NCBI GenBank assembly: GCA_041659605.1
Contig: JBAZXW010000025.1
Coordinates: forward strand, 1-64,000
DNA: 64,000 bases
Reading direction: 5' to 3'
Source of the DNA: Solimonas sp041659605
Lineage (GTDB): Bacteria; Pseudomonadota; Gammaproteobacteria; Nevskiales; Nevskiaceae
Below, piece by piece: positions 8,073 through 16,335 of this stretch; the first letter of the stretch is position 1; every line of letters begins with the position of its first letter. Both the position numbers and the translations under genes were made by a program. The notes beneath the pieces are model-generated. The model had not been told where the DNA came from. It made no database searches and worked only from the letters and a program-made list of their open reading frames with translations.

Positions 8073-9092
8073 CTACTGCGCAGACGACTCCGCTTTCAGC
8101 GAGCGCGCCACCGTGTCCATACCCTCCGCATACCCGATACGGGGACGGTAGCCCAGCACTTCACGCGCTTTGCGCTGCGGGAACTGATTGTCATTGCCGA
8201 CCAAAGCCAGCGCCTCGCGGGTGACGGGCGGGCGATGCCGGATGCCGAACGCCCCCCAGATCCATTCCATGAGGGCCGCGGTGGGCAGGGCCAGCCATGC
8301 CGGCGTCGAACCGGGAGGCCGGGTTCCGGCCAGCCGCGCGATGTCGCCGATGTAGGTCCGCCAGGTTACCGGCAGCTCGTCGGCGGCATTAAATGCTTCA
8401 CCGAGCGCGCGCGGGTGCCAGGCCGCGAGCAGTACCAAATCCGCTACGTTCTCCACATGGACGAGCCCGGCATTGCCGTTGCCGCCGTTGACGAGCGTCG
8501 GCAGGACTCTCATGCGCAGGACCTCGACGACGTCGCGCAGCCAGGGTCCGCAGCCGGGGCCGTAGATATTGGCCGGTCGAACGATGCTGTAGTCCACCCG
8601 ACCCCGATAGCGCTGTGCGGTGAGCTCCTGTCGCTGCTTGGCCCAGCCATACGGTCCGCGCGGTCTGCCGAATCCCAGGCCTTCGTGACAAGGGCCGGCG
8701 CCGATCCGGTCGGCATAGACGACGACGCTGGAGACCAGCACGACGCGTGCCCGGACCTGCGCCGCTGCGGCGAACACATTCTCGGTTCCCTCCAGGGTCA
8801 CGCGGCGATGCGCCTCGCGCGTGCCCCAGTCGGTCACCAGCGCGGCCAGATGCAGGATCGTTCGGCAGCCCTGCGCGGCCGTGCGCACCGACTTCGCGTC
8901 AGTGATGTCGCCGCGGACGATCTCCACGGCGTCGTGCCACTCCGCGGGCACTGGCGTGCCGGCCAGGATGAACGCGCGCGGGCGGATGCCGGCCCGAATG
9001 AAGCGGCGCACCAGGTGCGTGCCGAGGAAACCGTTGGCGCCGGTGACGAGCACCGGCTGCGCGATGCGGTCGATGCCCAGGTCGGTATTCAT
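8073..9092 (-). CDS. NAD-dependent epimerase/dehydratase family protein (extended SDR)
   Basis: A 339-residue extended short-chain dehydrogenase. VLVTGANGFLGTHLVRR gives the Rossmann TGxxGxxG motif near residue 15, VVVYADR precedes the catalytic YGWAKQ (YxxxK), and RPANIYGPG is typical of the sugar epimerase/3-beta-hydroxysteroid dehydrogenase-like group. I chose the ATG at 9092 because AGGA lies 8 nt upstream; an ATG at 9134 would overlap the preceding SDR by 23 nt and lacks a good site. It is the last gene of the GRE, activase, SDR run. The substrate could be a sugar nucleotide, a sterol or another hydroxy compound. Confidence 0.8.
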   Translation of the reverse strand: MNTDLGIDRIAQPVLVTGANGFLGTHLVRRFIRAGIRPRAFILAGTPVPAEWHDAVEIVRGDITDAKSVRTAAQGCRTILHLAALVTDWGTREAHRRVTLEGTENVFAAAAQVRARVVLVSSVVVYADRIGAGPCHEGLGFGRPRGPYGWAKQRQELTAQRYRGRVDYSIVRPANIYGPGCGPWLRDVVEVLRMRVLPTLVNGGNGNAGLVHVENVADLVLLAAWHPRALGEAFNAADELPVTWRTYIGDIARLAGTRPPGSTPAWLALPTAALMEWIWGAFGIRHRPPVTREALALVGNDNQFPQRKAREVLGYRPRIGYAEGMDTVARSLKAESSAQ

Positions 9093-9111
9093 TTCCACGG
9101 TCCTGTGTCGC

Positions 9112-9927
9112 TCAAGGTTCTTGCGGGCCGACATAGACGCCCCCGATCCGTCGATCGGAGATCATGCGGGTGATCCGCGGAAAGTGACGGACGGCGAAGG
9201 CCGCGACCCGCGCTAGCCGTCCCGGGACGATTTCGTATTCGCCGCGCTCGATGCCGCGAAAGGTGTCGCGCACCACGGTTTCCACGCTGATCGCGGGAAG
9301 GCGGGTGGCATGCGCGCGGTTCTCCGGCGTGCGCCCCTCCTGCGCTAGGGCCGCCAGCATCGGCGACTCGAATTCGCCGGGACAGACAACGTGCACGGCG
9401 ATACCCTGCGGCCGCAACTCGAGCCGCAGCACTTCGCTGTAGCCCTGCACCGCGAACTTGGAGGCGCAGTAGCCGGAGTATCCGAAAATGCCGGTCACGC
9501 CGGACAGCGACGAGATGTTGACGATGCGTCCACGCGTCGCGCGCAACTGCGGCAGAAAGGCGTGAACGCTGTGCACCGTCCCGAACAGGTTGATGTCGAT
9601 CATCTCGCGGAAGTCATTCTCGGGCAGCGTTTCGAGATAACCCTCGCGCAGGATGCCTGCGCAGTTGATGAGCAGGTCAATGTTGCCGCCTCGCGCAAGC
9701 TGCGCGGCCGCGGTCTGCACGGCCCGGCCGTTGGCGACGTCGATCGCGAGCGTCTCGACGCGGGCTGCGGGCGCCTGCGCGGCGATCTGGGCGCGAGCCC
9801 CGGCCAGACCGGCTTCCCCGCGCGCGAGCAGCACCAGATCGGCACCGCGCGTCGCAAACGCCTTCGCGAAGCTCAGGCCCAGGCCGGAGGAACCGCCGGT
9901 GATCAGAACGCGACGCGGCTGGTACAT
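9112..9927 (-). CDS. Short-chain dehydrogenase/reductase
   Basis: A 271-residue classical SDR. VLITGGSSGLGLSFAKAF is the cofactor-binding motif, NCAGI the NAG equivalent, NISSLSG the catalytic Ser, and YCASK the Tyr-Lys pair. The GGSSGLG form and a hydrophobic C-terminal extension (residues about 215-265) recall 3-ketodihydrosphingosine reductase-like enzymes, but this is a weak lead. Its start overlaps the end of the activase gene by 25 nt, so it is almost certainly co-transcribed with the glycyl radical enzyme system, and it could reduce a product of that enzyme. Confidence 0.85.
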   Translation of the reverse strand: MYQPRRVLITGGSSGLGLSFAKAFATRGADLVLLARGEAGLAGARAQIAAQAPAARVETLAIDVANGRAVQTAAAQLARGGNIDLLINCAGILREGYLETLPENDFREMIDINLFGTVHSVHAFLPQLRATRGRIVNISSLSGVTGIFGYSGYCASKFAVQGYSEVLRLELRPQGIAVHVVCPGEFESPMLAALAQEGRTPENRAHATRLPAISVETVVRDTFRGIERGEYEIVPGRLARVAAFAVRHFPRITRMISDRRIGGVYVGPQEP

Positions 9928-10943
9928 CGGTCTTCCCTTGCAATGGTCCCGTAGTCCTCCTCGCCGGACTCATACCAGCGCAGGCCCTCGTCCTCGACGA
10001 TGCGCCGCGCCTGCTGCAGGCGCTGCTCGTGCAACAGGCCGGCGCTGAAGCCCTCCGGCATGCGCAGCCAGTCGAACTTCTCAACGCCCAGGTTGTGGTA
10101 CGGCAGCAGCGTGATCGCGTCGTGCCCGGCGGCGCGCACGAATCGGGCGACGGCGCGCACGTTGGCCTCGTCGTCGGTGATGCCGGGCACCAGCGGCAGG
10201 CGCGGCCAGAGCTGCGGCCCGCGCCCGGCGCGCGCGAGCGCGGCGAGCAGCTTGAAGTTGGCATGGATGTGGACGTTGTCGGCGCCGCAGTGCTCGCGGT
10301 GGCGGGCGCGATCCATGATCTTGAGGTCGAACAGCAGCAGGTCGAGCCTGCCGATCGCCTGCCACAGGATCTGCGACGCGAACGCGCGCCAAGCGCCGGT
10401 GTCGTCCAGCAACTCCGCGACCGGGCGCAGATGCTGGAAACGGAACAGGCCGCAGGTCTCCATCGCGACGTGGATGTCCTCGTTCTTCAATGGCTCAACC
10501 AACGTAGCGATGAACTCCGGGAACAGGGACGCCTCGCCGCCCGAGAAGGTAACGCCGCCGCCCGACCGGCGGTACAGGGCGAATTCCTTCGCCAGCTCGG
10601 CGTGCACCTGCGCCGGCGTTCGCGTCTCGCCGAATCGCACCAGCGCGCCGGACGGGCAGGTGTCCACGCAGCGGAAACAGCGCGTGCACTGTTCAAGCGA
10701 CCAGACGCCGGGTGCTTTCATCGCGCCGGTCTGGCAGGTCCTGACACAGGTGCCGCAGCCGACGCATTGCCGGCGCTTGTGGCCCAGCTCGGCGTGCAAC
10801 GACCAGGACTCCGGGTTCTGGCACCAGCTGCAGCGCAGCGGGCAGCCTTTCAGGAACACGACGCTGCGCACGCCGGGGCCGTCGTGCACGCAGAAGTGCT
10901 GGATCGAGAAGACCTGGGGGGATGCGGACATGCGCATGCTCAT
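9903..10943 (-). CDS. Glycyl radical enzyme activating protein (radical SAM)
   Basis: A 346-residue activase that uses S-adenosylmethionine and [4Fe-4S] clusters to install the glycyl radical on its partner. The radical SAM motif is CPLRCSWC (CxxxCxxC) near residue 34. Between it and the barrel lies a ferredoxin-like insert with CVGCGTCVRTC and CTRCFRCVDTC, the two extra clusters of the GRE activases other than PflA. The later FSGGEASLFPEF and AMETCG are the SAM-binding strands. The ATG at 10943 overlaps the stop of the glycyl radical enzyme (ATGA), which identifies the pair. The in-frame extension upstream to 11402 is a shadow of the partner gene. Confidence 0.92.
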   Translation of the reverse strand: MSMRMSASPQVFSIQHFCVHDGPGVRSVVFLKGCPLRCSWCQNPESWSLHAELGHKRRQCVGCGTCVRTCQTGAMKAPGVWSLEQCTRCFRCVDTCPSGALVRFGETRTPAQVHAELAKEFALYRRSGGGVTFSGGEASLFPEFIATLVEPLKNEDIHVAMETCGLFRFQHLRPVAELLDDTGAWRAFASQILWQAIGRLDLLLFDLKIMDRARHREHCGADNVHIHANFKLLAALARAGRGPQLWPRLPLVPGITDDEANVRAVARFVRAAGHDAITLLPYHNLGVEKFDWLRMPEGFSAGLLHEQRLQQARRIVEDEGLRWYESGEEDYGTIAREDRCTSRVAF

Positions 10944-13342
10944 CCGTGCATCGTGCGCGCGATGATCTCGTCCTGGATTTCCGGTTGCAGGTCGGCGAAG
11001 TAGGCGCAGTAGCCGGACACGCGCACCAGCAGGTTGGGGAAGGCCTGGGGATTCTCGCGGGCCAGCTTCAGTGCCGCTGCGTCGAGCACGGCGATCTGCA
11101 CCTGCAGGCCCTGCTGGTCGAGGAAGTAGGTGCGCAGCAGGCTCGCCAGCACCGCGGCGCCGGTCTTGCCGCCGATCGTCTTCTTGTCGAAGGTCGCGTT
11201 CAGCACATGGCTGTTGCTCCAGCGCGAGCGATCCAGGGACGCCACCGAACGGAACAGCGCACTGGGTCCGGAGCGGTCGGCACCGTCTACCGGCGAACAG
11301 CCGTTCGAAAGTCGCGTGCCGGCGCGATGGCCGTTGGGCAGCGCGCCGGTGTAGCGGCCGAAAGCGTGGCCGCAGGTCATCGAGTAGAAGCCTGCGATCC
11401 ATTGGCCGCCGCGGCTGCTGCGGTGGCGGCTGACGACGTCGATGTAGGTGTCGGCGGCGGTCGTGACCCAGCGGTCAACCTCGGCCTCGCCGTTACCGAA
11501 GCGCTTGAAGCGGCGCTGCAACTCCAGCCGCAGAGTCTCGTGTCCAGCGAAATCGGCGCGCAGAATGGCGACGAACTCCGCCGGCTGCATGCGCCGTTCC
11601 TCGAACACCATGCGGTTGAGCGCATACAACGAATCACCGACGTCGGCCAGGCCGACCGCCTGTACCGACGTGAAGTTGTATTCCGCGCCGCCCCAGGTGA
11701 TGTCGCGGCCTCTCTCCAGGCAGCCGTCGGTGATCAGCGAGTTGACTGGCGTGGTGCGGTGCTGGCGTACGGCTTGTTCCAGCCAGCCCATGACCTGCGC
11801 CATCTCGTCCACGGCATACCGCACCTGCTCGCGGTACGAGGTCAGCACGTCGTCCATGCTCTGCATCGATTCCGCCGGTGCGGTGTCCGCGCCGAGACGC
11901 TTGCCGGCGAAAGTCCTGCCTGCGTTGAGCGCCAGTTCCAGGCACAGCGGCAGGTTGAACAAGGCGGCATCTGCGGAATTGGCGGTGCGGCCCTGGCTCG
12001 CCAGCTCGGTGCAGCCGATGACCGCGTAGTCGCGGGCGTGCGCCTCGCTGTAGCCGGCGCTGCGCATGGCGCGGATCACGGCCTCGTCGCCGTAGAAGGC
12101 CGGGCGCGCGCCGGTGGTTTGCAGCGTCGCCACGCTCTTGGCGAGAAACCAGGCTGGCGTGTCCTGGTGGATGCGCACGTGCAGAGAAGGTTCGCGCGTG
12201 CCGAGCAGGGAATAGGCGTCGAGAAAGATGCCGGAAAGCTCGTTGGTGACGTCGCGGCCTTGCGCGTCGACGCCACCGAGCGTGATGCCCTGGGCCACGT
12301 CGTGGCCGCTGAAGTAGTGATCCATCCGCGTCGAGTAGACCGGCATGGTTTCGCAGCATTTGAGCTGAAAGCTCGCAACCAGTTCGACTGCGCCAGCGCG
12401 CGTGAGCGTGCCGTTCGCGAGGTCCTGGTCGTAGAGTTCGATCAGCGCCTGGTCCAGGCGCCCGAAAGACAGGCCCTGCTCGTAGTCTTCCAGACACAGC
12501 GACACGTGCACGATCCAGGCAGCTTGCAAGCCTTCGCGGAAGTTGCGCGCTGGGAAGTAGGGAACGTGGCGCAGTGCCGCGGCCGCCGCCGCCAGTTCCA
12601 CGCGGCGCGCGGCCGGGCAATCCGGCGCCTGCGCAAGTCGTTCGGCCTCGTCGGCCAGGTTCGCCGTCATCCGGCGGATACCGGCGACGATGATGCGAAT
12701 GGATTCGTAGAAGGCGCGCTGGTCAGCGTCGAGGGCGGCCCCGTCCGGCGTCTGGCCGCATTCCAGGCAGCGCGCAGCCAACTCGTCGGACGCCACCAGA
12801 CCCGAGCGGATCACGCGCGCGTAGTTGCCGACCTGGTGGGCGATGCCGGCCTGCTCGGTCACGATGTAACGCTTCGCGTGCAGGATCTCCCACAGGTGGC
12901 GGATGCGCGCGGGCGAGGACAGGGCGTGGAACGCCACGCTGTCGCGGAAGGTGGCGGCGGCGATGCGCGCGAGTCTGGCTTTCTCGCCCAGCGACAACTT
13001 GAGCGGCACTGCGCGCCGCCCCATGCGCGTGAGGTCCTCGACGATGTTGACCGAGGCGCCCTCCGGGTAATAGTTGGCGGCGACGCGCTTGGAGCTCATG
13101 TTGCCGACGATCAACTCGTCGTCGTAGAGGTGCGGCCGGCGCTGCGCCATCACATAGGCGATGGCGGTGGCGCGGCGCACGCACACGTGCGCGTCGCGCA
13201 GCCGGCTGCCTGCGCGCGACTTGCGGAACTTGAGCAGCAGGGTCGGGCGCTCCAGGCACAGCGAGTAACCGGCCGCATGCACGGCATCGCGGATGCGCTC
13301 GATGCGGGTTCTGGGCTGATCCAACTTGACGGCGACGTTCAT
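10940..13342 (-). CDS. Glycyl radical enzyme of unknown substrate (PFL-like family)
   Basis: An 800-residue oxygen-sensitive glycyl radical enzyme. The thiyl-forming Cys is Cys444 in VIGCTELASQGR and the radical site is Gly777 in RVSGYCAYF, 24 residues from the C-terminus as usual. The C-x-E arrangement after Cys444 is like that of the dehydratase, choline lyase and decarboxylase subgroups; pyruvate formate-lyase instead has adjacent cysteines there. The ATG at 13342 has GAGGA 7 nt upstream; the longer frame to 13537 lacks support. It is followed by its activase with an ATGA overlap, then an SDR and an epimerase. No FNR box was seen in the 219 bp upstream. The substrate cannot be read from the sequence. 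Confidence 0.92.
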   Translation of the reverse strand: MNVAVKLDQPRTRIERIRDAVHAAGYSLCLERPTLLLKFRKSRAGSRLRDAHVCVRRATAIAYVMAQRRPHLYDDELIVGNMSSKRVAANYYPEGASVNIVEDLTRMGRRAVPLKLSLGEKARLARIAAATFRDSVAFHALSSPARIRHLWEILHAKRYIVTEQAGIAHQVGNYARVIRSGLVASDELAARCLECGQTPDGAALDADQRAFYESIRIIVAGIRRMTANLADEAERLAQAPDCPAARRVELAAAAAALRHVPYFPARNFREGLQAAWIVHVSLCLEDYEQGLSFGRLDQALIELYDQDLANGTLTRAGAVELVASFQLKCCETMPVYSTRMDHYFSGHDVAQGITLGGVDAQGRDVTNELSGIFLDAYSLLGTREPSLHVRIHQDTPAWFLAKSVATLQTTGARPAFYGDEAVIRAMRSAGYSEAHARDYAVIGCTELASQGRTANSADAALFNLPLCLELALNAGRTFAGKRLGADTAPAESMQSMDDVLTSYREQVRYAVDEMAQVMGWLEQAVRQHRTTPVNSLITDGCLERGRDITWGGAEYNFTSVQAVGLADVGDSLYALNRMVFEERRMQPAEFVAILRADFAGHETLRLELQRRFKRFGNGEAEVDRWVTTAADTYIDVVSRHRSSRGGQWIAGFYSMTCGHAFGRYTGALPNGHRAGTRLSNGCSPVDGADRSGPSALFRSVASLDRSRWSNSHVLNATFDKKTIGGKTGAAVLASLLRTYFLDQQGLQVQIAVLDAAALKLARENPQAFPNLLVRVSGYCAYFADLQPEIQDEIIARTMHG

Positions 13343-13561
13343 GGTTTTCCTCGTGCTGTCGTGAGCGAACCGGCGGTGCTCCCCAGTGTTTCCGACCTTG
13401 GAGGCTCCCGGGACGTGAGAATTGTCATGCGTGGCTGCCTCTGTCTCTTGACGGGTAGTGCCAGCTTGTTGACGATCCGTGCCATTCGACGTGGCGCTGG
13501 TGCGAAAGGCGAATGGCCGGACCCGGAAAGCTCGCACGCACCGGAGCCCGCCATCGGCGGC

Positions 13562-15382
13562 TTACGGTGCCACTCCCTCGATACGGATCAGCGTCGGTTG
13601 GCCGCCCTCGGTGTCCCAGCTCGGGAAATTGGAGGTGCTGGTCCAAGCCGCGCCGTCGGCGCCGATCTCGACGTCGCGGGTGAACGACACCGCGCGCGGC
13701 AGCGGGACGAAACGCCAGGTCTGGTGCGCGATGTCGAAGGCCATCACCGAGTCCGACTGGTTGCCGTTCACCCAGACGATGCCGCGCGCCCGATCGACGT
13801 TGAGCGAATACGGTGTTTCGCTGCCCGCCGGCTGCACCGGCAACTCGTACCGGGCGAAGCTGCCGCTGCGCGGGTCGTAGCGGACGATGGCGGATTCTGG
13901 AAACGCGGCGATCCACAGATTGCCGTCGGCGTCGGCGCGCAGACGGCGCGGACCGGCAAAGGGGGTCTCAATCATCGTCAGCGCCAGCGTTTGCGGGTCG
14001 ATGCGGCCGATGTCGTCGGCGTACAGGCGCGCGAACCAGACTGCGCCGTCGGGCGCCACCTCGACGCCATAGGGCAGCGGCAGGCCCGAGGACTGCATAT
14101 CGATCGGCAGCCTGTTTAGCGGCAGCCCCCAGTCGGCGAGCCTGAGTATCACGCCAACCAGCGCCACCGTGATGCGCTCGCGCAAGCTGCGCGCCGGCAG
14201 ATCAATGAACGTGAACCGGCCGCTGCCGCGATCGAGCATCGCCACCTGGTTCGACAGCGCCAGCGTGAACCACACGCGGTCGCGCGCATCGATCCGGATC
14301 GTGTGCGGGTAATAACCCTCGTCGAACCGGTGCACGGTGAAGGCCCCGCTTTCGGGTGCGAATTCGATGAGGCGCCGCTGTGACGAGCAGGTCATGAAGA
14401 TGTGGCCGTCCGCGGGCGACTCGGCGAGGGAATGCAGACCGACATAGGTCTCGTGCCGCGGAAAGCTCCTGAGCCGCGCGGCCAGCAGGCCGCCCGGCGC
14501 GTCGCCGGGGTCGTGCGGCAATTTGTACATCGTGTACTCGCCGCTGGCGGGATCGATCTCGTAGAGATCGTCCTTGAGGTTGTCGCCGACATAGAGCTTG
14601 CCGTTGGAATGCGCCAGCAGATCGTGCATCTGCGACATCGCATCGCCGATCGGCCATTCGGTGATGGCGACGCCGGCAAGGTCCTGCGTCCAGGGCGTAC
14701 CGGCGGGAATCCGCTCCGGATGTTCGCGCAGTTCGCGATAGCCCTGGCTCAGGCGCTGCGGGAGAACGTCTTGCGCCACGCTCGCTAGCCGCGACCCGTA
14801 AGTGATCATGCGCGCGATGGTGTCGCGCCAATCGTCCGCGCTGCGTTCGCGCCGCAGGAATGCGTTGCCTTGCTGGTGGCAGAACGCGCACTGCAGCGCG
14901 AAGTGCTTCTTCAGCGCCACGTCGCCCAGATCGAGCTGGGAGAACCACGCATTGGCGGGCCGGCTCGCGGCCAGCGTCGCCGGATCGGACTCCGGCTCGA
15001 GCCGCAACTCCAGGCGGGCATCGCCGCGCACCCGGTCGAGGTTCAGCGTTCGATAGCCCTGGCTGCGCAGCAGCAGGCGCATCTCGGCGAAGGGCGGCCT
15101 TGCGATCGTGAGGCGGCCGCGGGCGTCGCTGAACCAGGCGTACTCCGGCGCCGCACGGCCGCGCACCGGCTTGCCGGAGGCGCCGTGTCCGGCCGCCGCC
15201 GCCGGCGCTGCGGATCGAACGCGCACCATGACGGCGGGCAGCGCCGCGCCGTCCGCGCCGGTCAGCTCCAATTCCAGGGCTGTGGCCGGGCTGCGGGCCA
15301 GGCCCAGGGCGAGCAGCGCGCCCAGTCTGCGCGGCAGGCACTGTTGGCGGTGTCGCGGCTGCCGGCGTCGGTCGTCGTTCAT
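13562..15382 (-). CDS. Secreted protein: regulatory-like domain, heme-c motif and beta-propeller (paralogue A)
   Basis: A 606-residue predicted periplasmic protein. A basic N-terminus followed by a hydrophobic stretch (about residues 18-36) looks like a signal peptide. Residues about 38-130 resemble a small Ig/carboxypeptidase-regulatory-type domain. A CAFCH heme-c motif lies at residues 165-169. From about residue 230 repeated blades follow, with segments such as DGHIFMTCS, RDRVWFTLALSNQVAMLDRGSG and DGAVWFARLYADDIGRIDPQT, typical of streptogramin lyase (Vgb)-like beta-propellers. It shares this whole architecture with the protein at 18530-20305. Function unknown; an electron-transfer or quinoprotein-like role is possible. 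The next gene downstream on this strand is the glycyl radical enzyme, 219 bp away. Confidence 0.8.
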   Translation of the reverse strand: MNDDRRRQPRHRQQCLPRRLGALLALGLARSPATALELELTGADGAALPAVMVRVRSAAPAAAAGHGASGKPVRGRAAPEYAWFSDARGRLTIARPPFAEMRLLLRSQGYRTLNLDRVRGDARLELRLEPESDPATLAASRPANAWFSQLDLGDVALKKHFALQCAFCHQQGNAFLRRERSADDWRDTIARMITYGSRLASVAQDVLPQRLSQGYRELREHPERIPAGTPWTQDLAGVAITEWPIGDAMSQMHDLLAHSNGKLYVGDNLKDDLYEIDPASGEYTMYKLPHDPGDAPGGLLAARLRSFPRHETYVGLHSLAESPADGHIFMTCSSQRRLIEFAPESGAFTVHRFDEGYYPHTIRIDARDRVWFTLALSNQVAMLDRGSGRFTFIDLPARSLRERITVALVGVILRLADWGLPLNRLPIDMQSSGLPLPYGVEVAPDGAVWFARLYADDIGRIDPQTLALTMIETPFAGPRRLRADADGNLWIAAFPESAIVRYDPRSGSFARYELPVQPAGSETPYSLNVDRARGIVWVNGNQSDSVMAFDIAHQTWRFVPLPRAVSFTRDVEIGADGAAWTSTSNFPSWDTEGGQPTLIRIEGVAP

Positions 15383-15542
15383 GCAGATTCCCCGAATGCG
15401 GCCCTGCGGTCTAGCATGCTGCAAAATCGGTCCACCCGCGTCGGGTGGGCGATCCTGGGAGGCGGACGATGAGCGCGGTCGATCGGCATCAGCTGTGCTC
15501 AACTGCGGTCGTGCCGCGTCCGACCTTGCACCGGGCACCGGC

Positions 15543-16295
15543 GTGACGGGCCGCGAAGCCGTGTTCATCACCGGCGTCGGTTCGGGCCTGGGCCTGGAAC
15601 TGGCGCGGCGCTTTCTGGCCGATGGCGCGCAGGTGGGCGGATGTTCGATTGAGTCGGCCGCGCAGCTGGGCGATGGATTCCCGAAGGAAATCGACTACGT
15701 GCAGGCCGACGTGTGCGACGCAGCCGCGATGCGCGCGGCCATCGGCGCGTTTGCCGCGCGCGCCGGCAGGCTGGACATCCTGGTGGCCAACGCGGGCATT
15801 TCCATGCCCAAGGCGGCGCTGCCCGATTTTGCGGCCGGCCGGCGCGTGCTCGACGTGAACCTGCTCGGCACGATCAACAGTTTCGAACCGGCGTTGGCCG
15901 CGATGCGTGAGCAAGGTCAGGGCCAGCTCGTTGCCTTGGGCTCCGTCGCCGGAATCGTGGGACTGCCCGGCATGGCCTTTTACGGCGCGTCCAAGGCCGC
16001 GATCCTGCATTTCTGCGAATCGCTCGCCTGCGATCTGCACCCATACGGCATCGCCGTGACGGCGATCGCGCCGGGCTTCGTCGCCACTGCGCTGACCCGC
16101 GGCAACGCGCACGCGATGCCGTTCCTGATGCAGCCCGGCGCCGCGGTCGACCGGATTTATCGTGCGATCCGGCGCCGCCGCGCGCGCGTGGTGATTCCCT
16201 GGCAGATGGCGCTGATTGCCGGCCTGCTGTATCACCTGCCGCGGTCTGTCTACCGAGCGCTGATGCGGCTGGACCTGAGCGGACTGCGACGCTGA
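15543..16295 (+). CDS. Short-chain dehydrogenase/reductase
   Basis: A 250-residue SDR. VFITGVGSGLGLELARRF binds the cofactor, VANAGIS is the NAG motif, LGSVAG carries the catalytic Ser and FYGASK the Tyr-Lys pair. The GTG at 15543 gives a standard short N-terminus before the first beta strand; the frame is open further upstream and no clear ribosome binding site decides the start. It is the only plus-strand gene between two minus-strand operons, ending 40 nt before the convergent GMC oxidoreductase. Substrate unknown; alcohols handled by the GMC enzyme next door are one guess. Confidence 0.85.
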   Translation: MTGREAVFITGVGSGLGLELARRFLADGAQVGGCSIESAAQLGDGFPKEIDYVQADVCDAAAMRAAIGAFAARAGRLDILVANAGISMPKAALPDFAAGRRVLDVNLLGTINSFEPALAAMREQGQGQLVALGSVAGIVGLPGMAFYGASKAAILHFCESLACDLHPYGIAVTAIAPGFVATALTRGNAHAMPFLMQPGAAVDRIYRAIRRRRARVVIPWQMALIAGLLYHLPRSVYRALMRLDLSGLRR

Positions 16296-16335
16296 CCGTT
16301 GCGGGCGTTGGCGCATCCGATCCGCGGCGTCGGGC

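Noticed and set aside
10940..13342. Pyruvate formate-lyase
   Set aside because: The active site has GCTE rather than the adjacent Cys-Cys pair. A CC pair does occur (LKCCETM) but about 90 residues upstream of the thiyl site.
13343..13561. FNR-type box upstream of the glycyl radical enzyme
   Set aside because: TTGAC occurs twice (near 13448 and 13469) but without the second half site at the proper spacing.
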